Below, in pieces: positions 41,533-50,069 of a stretch of DNA of 64,000 nt. The translations under genes and the position numbers were made by a program. The notes beneath the pieces are model-generated. The model was not told the origin of the DNA. It searched no databases and worked only from the letters and a program-made list of their open reading frames with translations. Source of the stretch: Cytophagaceae bacterium (lineage in GTDB: Bacteria > Bacteroidota > Bacteroidia > Cytophagales > JAIYAX01); assembly GCA_027488815.1 (NCBI GenBank), contig JAIYAX010000001.1, forward strand, positions 186,001 to 250,000, read 5' to 3'. Position 1 is the first letter of the stretch. Every line of letters begins with the position of its first letter.

Positions 41533-41931
41533 ATGAATATCCAGAGAATAAGCCTGATAGACGATGATGAAGTAAGCAACTTTATCTATCGGAAACTAAT
41601 CAAGTTGATCAGCGAAGACATTCAAATACAGGAGTATACGAATGCAGACCAGGCGATAGAAAGCATGTACGCTTTACATTCGGAAGAGATGCCTCAGATC
41701 ATTTTCCTGGACATTAATCTTGCCGGAAAAACAGCCTGGGATTTCATCGATAGCTTCAGCTTGCTTCCTGACTTTCAGCGTAAGAACACCAAGATCTATA
41801 TCTTAAGTGCTTCTTTGGATGAGCGGGACATCATAAGAGCTCATCGCTCACCTTATGTGAATGGCTTTCTGGGTAAGCCGGTTTCTTTTGAGAAACTAAG
41901 GTTTATATGTGAGCAGTATGTTGAGGCTTAA
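41533..41931 (+). CDS. Single-domain response regulator
   Basis: This 132-residue protein is a bare receiver domain. Acidic residues DDDE (residues 10-13), the phospho-acceptor in FLDINLAG (Asp near 59), the Ser of LSASLDE and the Lys of GFLGKPVSF are all present. There is no output domain, so it should act by binding partners or in a phosphorelay. No histidine kinase is adjacent. The next gene is the convergent PorE-like gene, which overlaps its end by 4 bases; a T9SS link is possible by proximity only. Confidence 0.9.
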   Translation: MNIQRISLIDDDEVSNFIYRKLIKLISEDIQIQEYTNADQAIESMYALHSEEMPQIIFLDINLAGKTAWDFIDSFSLLPDFQRKNTKIYILSASLDERDIIRAHRSPYVNGFLGKPVSFEKLRFICEQYVEA

Positions 41932-44264
41932 AAACCAACCGCTTCCACCACATAAAACTCTATCCTCCTGTTGAGGGCACGTCCCTCTTCAGTGGAGTTG
42001 TCAGCGATCGGCTTCTCTGATCCGTGAACATTCACCACCAGCGCATTCTTTGGGATACCCCCTTTCATCAGGTAATCCAAAGCTGCCCTGCCACGACGCT
42101 CTGATAGTTTCTTGTTGTACTCCGCTGATCCTTTGCTATCGGTATTGGCGTTCATTTCAATCTGAATTTCAGGATACTGCTTGTAGTACCTGATAAGCCC
42201 GTCCAGAAGTAAAATGGTTTGAGCGTTTAACGCATAGCTATCAAAATCAAAATACACATTATCAAATAAACTGTTAGAGGCATCACGATTTGATCCTTTC
42301 ACAGACACATCCGACAGGTCAAAATCCATCTTGATGTCAGCACCTGTGTTAGGGTCTCCTATTCGGATGTTGTAATTCTTGTCGCTGGAGATATTCTCAA
42401 AACGGATTACTCCATCACTCCCTACCTGTGAATATTTCAAAACCGTTCCATCTTCATCAACCAGGTAAACAGGGGCATTCACCTGAGCATCGGTACTGTT
42501 GCTTTTGTAATTGACCTTAGCTAGGAAGGTAAAGCTCTTATAATCACCCAGGTGAACCGTTACATCTTTTGAGGCTATAGCATTGGCGTCAACAGCAGGA
42601 GCATCTGTATTTAGCTTAAACTTCACCTTGCGGTCCAGTTCCTGGAAACGTTTGCTCTCCGGCATGATCGTCTCCTGCTTGTCCTCAAAGTACTTTACCT
42701 CTCCGAGCTTGATATCAATATCGTTGTCCAGGGCGATCTTATAATTTCGGTTTCTTGGCAAATTCTCAAACACGACCATCCCGGCATCGTTGGTCTTGGC
42801 TTTGTCAAGAACGGTACCATCATCAGCGATAAGCAGTACTTCCGTATTGCTGGCGATTTCACCCCCAGCTTTAAATTCTACCTTGGAGATGATGTCGATT
42901 TTCTTCTCTTCGATCTCCATATTCTGGGCCAACTGTTTTACCAGGGTGACTTTTTTGTTCAGCTTGACCTCATAGATATCATCACTGCCGATAGCTCCTT
43001 CCCGGTTAGAGGTAAAAAAGGCAACATTCTGGCTGTACATGAAATAAAAATCGTCTCTGGATGAATTAAAAGGCAATCCCACGTTTTTCACCACTGCAAA
43101 ATCACGTCCATAAGCCATAAATATGTCTATGCCTCCAAAGCCTTCACGACCTGTACTGGAGAAGAAAAGGGCATGTTCTTTACTGTCATAAAACGGGGTG
43201 ATATCCATAAACTCGGTATTCACATGGGGACCGGCATTCAATGGCTCTTCCCAGTCTCCACCTTTCTTTCGGGTAGAAAACCAGATATCGGTCATGCCCA
43301 ACCCACCGGGGCGATTGGAGGCAAAATAAAGTGTATCCTCTGTGGAATTGATACTGGGTTGTTTGGTATCAAAACCGGGCATGTTCACGCTCTCATTCAG
43401 TTTTATAGCTGCTCCCCATTTCTTACCTTCTTTCTGTATGACATAAATGGCGCACTCATTCTCCTCTTCAGCGCATGAGGAATAGTAATACCTCAAACCA
43501 TCAGGACTAAACTGCCCGGTTCCATCATTTCGTATCGTATTGATCAGATCGAAATTATCACCCGGGCGAATGGGAGTCCATTTCTCCTTGGAATACAAAA
43601 ACCTAAAAATGTCACTAAAAAGCGTCCCTGATGCCCTGTCGACATCCGTTCCTCCCTTTACACCCGGCCTTGCAGAGGTGATGGCAAGTATGGTGTCTCC
43701 GCAGCAAATAGCTGGGGCAAAGTCCATGAACTTGGTATTCACAGGCGATGGCAGGTGCATGATCTCGTATTTGTTGGAGTTAAACTTGATTTGCTCCAGA
43801 GCCAGGTCACAACCCCGCTTTTCAAATTCTGCTTTGTAAAGGATCTTTTTTTCTTCATCCGTTTTGGGTTTGTAGTCCTGAATGAAGTCGCCAAAATACC
43901 GATCAGCATCTTCGTATTTGCCATTGGTTTTGAGCATCGTGGCTAGCCAGTATTTGTGCAGTGGGAAAGCGGTTGAGTCCACCTTCATCGCTTTTAAGTA
44001 CCAGCGCTCTGCATTGAGGTAATCAAAAAAACTGCGGTAGGCTTCCGCCAACTGGTAGGTGGCGTAGACATCATTCGCATCTTCCTTGATGGACAAGAGG
44101 TAGTATCTGGAAGCCTCGAAATATTCCTCCCGCTTAAAATACTGGTCTCCTATCCGGCTGTTTTTGGTTCGCTTCAACTTATTGTCCTGAGCCATGCTTT
44201 CAAAATGGCAAAGCAGAACAAGCAGAAACACCTGTAAACCGATAAAAAATATCCTCTTAGACAT
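41928..44264 (-). CDS. PorE-like TPR / beta-propeller / OmpA protein
   Basis: This 778-residue exported protein (signal IFFIGLQVFLLVLLCHFESMAQ) has several domains in order. TPR helices (EEYFEASRYYLLSIKED) span about 30-140. A PD40/WD40-like propeller (PSINSTEDTLYFASNRPGG, IDIFMAYG) spans roughly 165-440. Carboxypeptidase-regulatory-like repeats span about 470-650. The OmpA C-terminal domain (YFDFDSYALNAQTILLLDGL, MNANTDSKGSAEYNKKLSERRG, RRIEFYV) ends the chain. This is the layout of PorE, the peptidoglycan-binding T9SS part. Similar multi-domain OmpA proteins are abundant in Cytophagales, so a paralog is possible. ATG at 44264 is preferred for the signal. Confidence 0.82.
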   Translation of the reverse strand: MSKRIFFIGLQVFLLVLLCHFESMAQDNKLKRTKNSRIGDQYFKREEYFEASRYYLLSIKEDANDVYATYQLAEAYRSFFDYLNAERWYLKAMKVDSTAFPLHKYWLATMLKTNGKYEDADRYFGDFIQDYKPKTDEEKKILYKAEFEKRGCDLALEQIKFNSNKYEIMHLPSPVNTKFMDFAPAICCGDTILAITSARPGVKGGTDVDRASGTLFSDIFRFLYSKEKWTPIRPGDNFDLINTIRNDGTGQFSPDGLRYYYSSCAEEENECAIYVIQKEGKKWGAAIKLNESVNMPGFDTKQPSINSTEDTLYFASNRPGGLGMTDIWFSTRKKGGDWEEPLNAGPHVNTEFMDITPFYDSKEHALFFSSTGREGFGGIDIFMAYGRDFAVVKNVGLPFNSSRDDFYFMYSQNVAFFTSNREGAIGSDDIYEVKLNKKVTLVKQLAQNMEIEEKKIDIISKVEFKAGGEIASNTEVLLIADDGTVLDKAKTNDAGMVVFENLPRNRNYKIALDNDIDIKLGEVKYFEDKQETIMPESKRFQELDRKVKFKLNTDAPAVDANAIASKDVTVHLGDYKSFTFLAKVNYKSNSTDAQVNAPVYLVDEDGTVLKYSQVGSDGVIRFENISSDKNYNIRIGDPNTGADIKMDFDLSDVSVKGSNRDASNSLFDNVYFDFDSYALNAQTILLLDGLIRYYKQYPEIQIEMNANTDSKGSAEYNKKLSERRGRAALDYLMKGGIPKNALVVNVHGSEKPIADNSTEEGRALNRRIEFYVVEAVGF

Positions 44265-44295
44265 AGCAGGGTTTAGTTGTTTGGTTAGCTGATTA

Positions 44296-45624
44296 TCATC
44301 GCCCAAGGGCTTTCATTTTGTTCATATTGCCGGGTAGTGCTCCTTTATTAACGGTTTTCATCATCCGGCGCATTTCTGAAAACTGCTTGAGCAAGTTGTT
44401 CACCTGCTGTATGGTGGTACCACTACCGTCAGCAATCCTCTTTTTGCGGTTGGCATTGATCAGGTCCGGGTTTTCTCGTTCGGCAGGGGTCATTGACCGA
44501 ATAATGGCTTCTACAGGTTTAAAAGCCTGATCATCAATAGGCACATCTTTGAGCATTTTGCCCATACCGGGTATCATCCCCATGAGGTCTTTGATGTTCC
44601 CCATTTTTTTGATCTGCTGTATCTGTCCGAGGAAATCTTCCAGATCAAACTGGTTTTTGCGCAGCTTACTATTAAGTCGCTGAGCCTCTTTTTCATCAAA
44701 AGCTTGCTGTGCCTTCTCTACGAGTGAGACCACATCACCCATGCCCAATATCCTGGAGGCCATACGCTCCGGATAGAAGATGTCAAGGGTATCCATCTTT
44801 TCACCTGAGCTGATGAACTTGATGGGCTTGTTGACGATCGCCTTGATACTGAGTGCTGCGCCACCACGGGTATCACCATCCATTTTGGTGAGTACAACCC
44901 CATCAAAATCAATTGTTTCGTTGAATGCCTGAGCTGTATTCACAGCATCCTGCCCGGTCATGGCATCTACGACAAAGAGTGTTTCGGAAGGTTTAAGTGT
45001 ATCCTTGAGCGATTTGATCTCCTTCATCATCTGTTCATCCACCGCCAGTCGGCCGGCAGTATCGACGATTAGGATTTTCTTACCCAATGCTTTTGCCTGT
45101 TTGGCAGCATTCCGGGCGATGTAAAGAGGATTTTTGTTTTCAGCTTCGGTGTAGACCTCTACCCCGATCTGAGTACCCAGCACTTTAAGCTGTTCAATGG
45201 CGGCGGGGCGGTACACATCGCAGGCAGCCAGCATCACCTGACGGCCCTGCTTCTTCAGGTAATTGGCCAGTTTGCCGGAAAAAGTAGTTTTACCGCTGCC
45301 CTGTAATCCGGAAATAAGGATGATGGCCGGGTCGCCGTTTAGGGAGATCTCGGATTTACTGCCCCCCATCAAGTCCGTAAGCTCTTCGTTGACGATCTTG
45401 ATAAACAACTGACCGGGGGTAACTGACAGGAGCACATCACGTCCCATCGCTTTGTCTTTGATGCTGTCGGTCACCGACTTGGCCACTTTGTAGTTCACAT
45501 CGGCCTCAAGCAAGGCTTTGCGGATTTCCTTGGCCGTTTGCGCTACGTTGATCTCATTGATTTTGCCCTGCCCTTTGAGGGTCTTCAGGGCTTGCTCCAG
45601 CTTTTGACTTAAACTTTCAAACAT
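44296..45624 (-). CDS. ffh: Signal recognition particle protein Ffh
   Basis: This 442-residue GTPase targets membrane proteins co-translationally. The N domain is helical. The G domain has GLQGSGKTTFSGKLA (about 110-124), DTAGRL, TKMDGDTRGGAALS, and ACDVYRPAAIEQL. The C-terminal M domain has MGMIPGMGKMLKDV and a Met-rich helix (KQFSEMRRMMKTVNK), which binds 4.5S RNA. No 4.5S RNA gene was noticed in the window. Its promoter core is at 45647. Confidence 0.96.
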   Translation of the reverse strand: MFESLSQKLEQALKTLKGQGKINEINVAQTAKEIRKALLEADVNYKVAKSVTDSIKDKAMGRDVLLSVTPGQLFIKIVNEELTDLMGGSKSEISLNGDPAIILISGLQGSGKTTFSGKLANYLKKQGRQVMLAACDVYRPAAIEQLKVLGTQIGVEVYTEAENKNPLYIARNAAKQAKALGKKILIVDTAGRLAVDEQMMKEIKSLKDTLKPSETLFVVDAMTGQDAVNTAQAFNETIDFDGVVLTKMDGDTRGGAALSIKAIVNKPIKFISSGEKMDTLDIFYPERMASRILGMGDVVSLVEKAQQAFDEKEAQRLNSKLRKNQFDLEDFLGQIQQIKKMGNIKDLMGMIPGMGKMLKDVPIDDQAFKPVEAIIRSMTPAERENPDLINANRKKRIADGSGTTIQQVNNLLKQFSEMRRMMKTVNKGALPGNMNKMKALGR

Positions 45625-45646
45625 CCTCTATTTCAAAATCGAGGTA

Positions 45647-45654
45647 CAAAAATA
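45647..45654 (-). promoter_or_regulatory. -7 element of ffh
   Basis: The minus strand reads TATTTTTG, an exact TAnnTTTG match, with a start predicted near 45641, about 17 bases before the ffh ATG. Confidence 0.42.
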
Positions 45655-45660
45655 GTATTT

Positions 45661-45965
45661 CTTAGGTGCTGATCAGCAGGAGGTTTTCAAATGTGAGCGG
45701 TACCAGATCGTTTTTAATTACCCATAAACCCTGGATGAGAAGATTTTGATGGTAACGAAGACGAAGACAATTACGATGACAACAACTATGACTTAGACGA
45801 CTTGTGTTTGTCAGGTGTTTTTTGGCTAAACCCTTTCCTCATTTGCTCGGCTTCATCATTTGCTAGGCTGTGTTGAGAGATGATTACCAAATAGGTATCT
45901 TGCTGATTAGTTAAATGTTGAATATATTCGAGTTTTAATCGAACTTCACACTAAAAACATTAAAC
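45661..45965 (+). other. Gene-poor gap between ffh and the SBBP gene, with an acidic remnant
   Basis: No complete gene is seen in these 305 bases. On the plus strand 45739-45876 is open for 45 codons and would encode an acidic run (EDFDGNEDEDNYDDNNYDLDD) followed by ordinary residues and a TGA stop. It has no ATG, GTG or TTG at its front and is preceded by an in-frame TGA, so it may be the tail of a decayed gene. A small inverted repeat, TTCGA/TCGAA, lies at 45927-45943 just ahead of the next gene. Confidence 0.4.
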
Positions 45966-48900
45966 ATGAGACGGAGGCAAGAAACATGTAGGTCACTCGA
46001 AACAGTCGAGCGACTAACAAGTTCTGTTATTGTTGGATCTGTCGACAGAGGTGAGCAACTGAGTAGAAAAAGCGATAACCTCATAAGAACAAAAAAGACA
46101 TTATTAAAAACCACGCTCGCTTTCCTGCTCAGTATAGGTGTCAACATAGCCAATGCCCAAAACTATGAATGGGCAAAGTCCTTTGGTGGCAGCTCAGGTG
46201 ATCAAGGGTATTCCATCCATGTAGATTCCTCAGGGAATATATATACTACTGGAAGGTTTGAAGGGACAGTAGATTTCGATCCCGGAGCAGGAACAGCTAA
46301 CCGCACATCAGCAGGAAGTCGGGATGTTTTTGTTCAAAAACTAGATGCTTCAGGTAATTTTCTATGGGCCAAGTCCTTTGGTGGTAGCTCATCTGATGAA
46401 GGATGGTCCATCGTAGACGATTCAGGGAATGTATATACTACAGGATACTTTGAAGGGACAGTAGATTTCAATCCGGGTTCAGGAACAGCTAATCTAACAT
46501 CAGCAGGATTCACTGATGTTTTTGTTCAAAAATTAGACGCTTCCGGTAATTTTCTTTGGGCAAAGTCCTTTGGTGGCAGCTCCATCTCAGGTGATGCAGG
46601 GTATTCCATCACGGTAGATGCTTCAGGGAATGTATATACTACTGGAGATTTTGAAGGGACAGTAGATTTCGATCCGGGTGCTGGTACAGTTAACCTTAGT
46701 TCAGCAGGATTGGCTGATGTTTTCGTTCAAAAATTAGACGCTTCCGGTAATTTTCTTTGGGCAAAGTCCTTTGGCGGTAGCTCCAATGATTTAGGATATT
46801 CCATCACAGTAGATTTTTCAGGAAATGTGTATACCACAGGAATCTTTGGAGGGACAGTAGATTTCGATCCTGGGGCAGGAACGGCTATCCTAAGTTCAGC
46901 AGGAATTCAAGATGTTTTCGTTCAAAAATTAAACTCTTCAGGTAATTATCTATGGGCTAAGTCCTTTGGAGGGAGCTCCGCCGATTATGGGTTTTCAATC
47001 ACGGTAGATGCTTCAGGAAATGTATATACTACTGGATGGTTTGAAGGGACAGCAGATTTCGACCCTGGAGTAGGAACAGCTAACCTGACTTCAGCAGGGG
47101 GCGAAGATGTATTCGTTCTAAAACTAAACTCCTCCGGTAACTATCTATGGGTCAAGTCCCTTGGTGGGAGTTCCTCGGATCAAGGGTTGTCTATAGCAGT
47201 AGATGCTTCAGGGAATATATATACCACAGGATCCTTTGCAGGGTTAGTAGATTTCGATCCAGGAGCAGGAACAGCAAACCTAAGTACATCAGGAATCTTT
47301 GATCCTGATGTTTTTATTCAAAAAATTGACGCTTCCGGTAATTATCTATGGGCTAAGTCCTTTGTTGGCAGCTTTAGTGATATTGGGTGGTCCATCACAG
47401 TAGATGCTTCAGGGAATGTATATACCACAGGATATTTTTTCGGGACAGTTGATTTCGATCCGGGTGTAGGAACAGCTAACCTTAGTTCAACATTTGGAAC
47501 TATTGATGTATTCGTTCAAAAATTGAGTCAATGCACTAATAATGGTACTGATGTAATTTCCGCTTGTGGCAGCTACACCTGGCCTGCAAACTCAACTACT
47601 TATACTTCCAGTGGAACATACACCACCACACTGACGAATGCTGCTGGTTGTGACTCTGTGTTGATTTTGAACTTGACCGTCATTCCTTTGCCTTCTACTC
47701 CAACTGTTCCAACTCCAGCGGCAATATGTGCAGGAGGTACTGCTAAGATCACCCCAAATTCTGGAGGAGCCACGTATAATTTTTATGCAACTGCTACCGG
47801 AAGTAATCCCTTGGTGGGAGGTAACGGTGTATCTAGCTTTACCACGCCAGTTCTTAGCAGCACCACGACTTACTATATCGCCTCGGTGTCGGCACAAGGC
47901 TGTGAGAGCAGCACCAGAACGCCGGTAACAGTAACAGTCAACCCGTTCCCACAACCCAACCCCCAGCTCATTGGAGACAGCATCGCCTGTGAGGGGAACA
48001 GTTCTTTTCAAATCAGTGTAGCCAATGCTGCCCTAGTTTCAGTTTATCAGTGGCTGGTGCAGCAGGGGCAGGTCATCAGCGGACAAGGGACGGCCACTGC
48101 ACAGATCCGCTTTGATCTGCCCTTTGGCAATGCCCAAAGCCGCAGGGTCAACCTGATCGAAACTTCACAGCAGGGCTGTATCAGCGATACCGTCCGTAAG
48201 AGCATCTATTTGGATGGCAGTTCAGCAGAGATCCTCCGGGCCACGACTTTGGTCAACGATGAAAAACAAGTGGAAGTGCTGTACCGGATCAACAACCCAA
48301 GCCTGACCAACCAGTTGAATCGCAATTATGAACTGCAACGCTCGGTTAATCTGGGCATTTGGCAAACGGTGTTGAACAGTACCCTCGCCGACAACCGCTT
48401 CAGCGAGACTACACCAACAGGCTATCCTCAGGAGGCGGTGCAGTATCGGCTGCGGTATTCGGATGCCTGTAACGTGGAGCGGAAAAGCAGTGTTCACAGC
48501 CTCATCCGACTAAGCGGTAAGGCCAAAGAAGAGCCCATTGACCAAAGCCAAAGCGGCTACCGGCCGGGTACCACTGCTCTTAACTGGAGCCCTTACGGTG
48601 GTTGGCTGCAAGATGTCGATGAACGCTATGACCTCTACCGATCTACAACTCAAGCTCCGGCTTCGGACTTTCTCCATCGTCAGCGGGTCAACCCACCCTG
48701 GGAGGAAGCCAACGGCAGCGATGCGTTTGTGCAGACCTACCGGTTGAGGGCCAGCACACAGGACGAAGCCGACACGATCCGTTTCAGTTGGAGCAACAGC
48801 CTCACTTTGCGCTACCAAAACCCGCTCAAGTTCTTCAATCTGGTGACCGCCAACGGCGATGGGCTGAACGAGACTTTTGTGATCAGCAATGTGCAGCTCT

Positions 48901-49064
48901 ACGAACACCGCCTCACGATCCTGGATCGCTGGGGCAGAACGGTACTCCAAACCGATCGGTACAACAATGATTGGAGTACAAAGGTGGGAGGCACCTATTT
49001 CTACCGACTGGACAACAAGAGCACCGGGGAGCAGTATAGTGGTTGGGTGATGGTGGTGGAGTAG
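45966..49064 (+). CDS. Large T9SS cargo with seven SBBP beta-propeller repeats
   Basis: The 1032-residue product holds, in order, an unusual N-terminal extension (about 1-40), a signal peptide (TLLKTTLAFLLSIGVNIANAQ, ending near 65), seven SBBP repeats (about 66-520; each WAKSFGG, YSITVDASGNVYTTG, GTVDFDPGAGT), a CGSYTWP module, an Ig-like domain and beta domains. The C-terminus is a gliding type B sorting domain (NLVTANGDGLNETFVISN, LTILDRWGRTVLQTDRYNNDW). It is likely secreted by the T9SS and exposed at the surface. No ATG, GTG or TTG lies in frame between 45966 and the signal, so the long N-terminus is either real or the gene uses another start. Confidence 0.85.
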   Translation: MRRRQETCRSLETVERLTSSVIVGSVDRGEQLSRKSDNLIRTKKTLLKTTLAFLLSIGVNIANAQNYEWAKSFGGSSGDQGYSIHVDSSGNIYTTGRFEGTVDFDPGAGTANRTSAGSRDVFVQKLDASGNFLWAKSFGGSSSDEGWSIVDDSGNVYTTGYFEGTVDFNPGSGTANLTSAGFTDVFVQKLDASGNFLWAKSFGGSSISGDAGYSITVDASGNVYTTGDFEGTVDFDPGAGTVNLSSAGLADVFVQKLDASGNFLWAKSFGGSSNDLGYSITVDFSGNVYTTGIFGGTVDFDPGAGTAILSSAGIQDVFVQKLNSSGNYLWAKSFGGSSADYGFSITVDASGNVYTTGWFEGTADFDPGVGTANLTSAGGEDVFVLKLNSSGNYLWVKSLGGSSSDQGLSIAVDASGNIYTTGSFAGLVDFDPGAGTANLSTSGIFDPDVFIQKIDASGNYLWAKSFVGSFSDIGWSITVDASGNVYTTGYFFGTVDFDPGVGTANLSSTFGTIDVFVQKLSQCTNNGTDVISACGSYTWPANSTTYTSSGTYTTTLTNAAGCDSVLILNLTVIPLPSTPTVPTPAAICAGGTAKITPNSGGATYNFYATATGSNPLVGGNGVSSFTTPVLSSTTTYYIASVSAQGCESSTRTPVTVTVNPFPQPNPQLIGDSIACEGNSSFQISVANAALVSVYQWLVQQGQVISGQGTATAQIRFDLPFGNAQSRRVNLIETSQQGCISDTVRKSIYLDGSSAEILRATTLVNDEKQVEVLYRINNPSLTNQLNRNYELQRSVNLGIWQTVLNSTLADNRFSETTPTGYPQEAVQYRLRYSDACNVERKSSVHSLIRLSGKAKEEPIDQSQSGYRPGTTALNWSPYGGWLQDVDERYDLYRSTTQAPASDFLHRQRVNPPWEEANGSDAFVQTYRLRASTQDEADTIRFSWSNSLTLRYQNPLKFFNLVTANGDGLNETFVISNVQLYEHRLTILDRWGRTVLQTDRYNNDWSTKVGGTYFYRLDNKSTGEQYSGWVMVVE
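46161..47524 (+). repeat. Seven tandem SBBP repeats of about 195 bases
   Basis: Each unit encodes about 64-67 residues from YEWAKSFGG or LWAKSFGG to QKLDASGNF. The second unit lacks one codon in SIVDDSGN compared with SITVDASGN. Unit-to-unit identity is high at DNA level in stretches such as TGGGCAAAGTCCTTTGG, so copy number could change by recombination. Confidence 0.9.
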
Positions 49065-49130
49065 GCTTCGACAAGCTCAGTCTGACATAAGGAGGTACGA
49101 GCTGCAAGCTCGCACCAGCGAAGGGGCTAT
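49064..49130 (+). repeat. REP-like palindromic sequence after the SBBP gene
   Basis: Just after the stop codon comes GGCTTCGACAAGCTCAGTCTG, a motif that I know as a frequent intergenic repeat in many bacteria (the CTGAGCTTGTCGAAG type). Next to it is a hairpin at 49094-49116: GGTACGAGC and GCTCGCACC pair with one mismatch around a TGCAA loop. There is no T tract, so it is not a standard terminator. A mobile REP-type element is the likely reading. Confidence 0.5.
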
Positions 49131-49174
49131 GAGTAATTCAATCAAAGTCAGATGCTGCTTTCCTGATTTTCTAA

Positions 49175-49945
49175 TCAATAAAGCTTACCCCTTTTTGCTA
49201 TAAACCAAACCGACCGAAGCACAATAAGCCCATGATTGAACAGGTTTGGCCAAAAACCAAAATGCTTCTTCAAGACCTGAAAGCGTTCCTTAAGAGAACC
49301 TTTCAGTTTTTTTCTGGAAAGCCCACCCTCCAAAAACCTACACACAATGCCCGGGTATCGGTAAATGTTACTTGAAGATTTGAGGCAGCGGATCACCCAG
49401 TCCACATCGGCGCAATACTTCCATGAAGTGTCGTACAACCTTGCCAGCTCTCTCCTGACGGCAAACGACTGGTGGCAAACGACCATGCCTCTCTGCATGG
49501 AGCGGTAAGTAAGGTGCTCAGATAGTCGCAAGGGCAGCCTCTCGGAACGTAGGCCCAACTCCTCCCCTGCCACATTGACCATCATGGTCTCTCCGTAAAC
49601 AACATCTGCCTGCCGGGCTGCTTCATTTGCAAACATCTCTTCCAAGGTCTGAGGGCTGTAGAAACGGTCCCCGGCATTCATGAACATCACAAATCTCCCG
49701 GTTGCCAGCATAAGTCCTTTGTTCATCGCATCATACAGGCCTTTGTCGGGCTCGCTGATCAAGTGGGAGATTTGTGCTCGGTAAGGTTCGATGATCTCTA
49801 GTGTCTTGTCTTTTGAAGCTCCATCGATGATGATGTATTCTACTTCCTTTAGGCTCTGTGAAAGCACCGATCGAAGGGTTGGCAGAATGACTTCTTCCCC
49901 ATTGTAAACCACAGTGATGACGGAAATGAGAGGCTGGACGGACAT
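49175..49945 (-). CDS. Family 2 glycosyltransferase
   Basis: This 256-residue GT-A enzyme has LISVITVVYNGEEVILPTLRSV near 6-27, YIIIDGASKDKTLEII and the acidic FVMFMNAGDRFYSP near 85-98. GLYDAMNKGLMLATG is the typical acceptor-side helix of colanic-acid or capsule-type transferases (WcaA-like). The ATG at 49945 is used; the longer open frame begins at a TTG. TATCTTTG on the minus strand at 49952-49959 fits a promoter core that would start transcription next to the ATG, so the message may be leaderless. Confidence 0.88.
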   Translation of the reverse strand: MSVQPLISVITVVYNGEEVILPTLRSVLSQSLKEVEYIIIDGASKDKTLEIIEPYRAQISHLISEPDKGLYDAMNKGLMLATGRFVMFMNAGDRFYSPQTLEEMFANEAARQADVVYGETMMVNVAGEELGLRSERLPLRLSEHLTYRSMQRGMVVCHQSFAVRRELARLYDTSWKYCADVDWVIRCLKSSSNIYRYPGIVCRFLEGGLSRKKLKGSLKERFQVLKKHFGFWPNLFNHGLIVLRSVWFIAKRGKLY

Positions 49946-50069
49946 GGGCGGCAAAGATACATTCCCTCTTCCTTATGCCCTAGTGCCGGTCAAAGGCGAA
50001 AACCTTCCGCTATGCCTTAACCATTATATTTGCGGAGCCTCTTAACCCACAGGCCTGCGAAACAGCCCC

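Noticed and set aside
46380-46580. Frameshift in the second SBBP repeat
   Set aside because: The unit is shorter by exactly one codon (SIVDDSGN), so the frame continues without a break.
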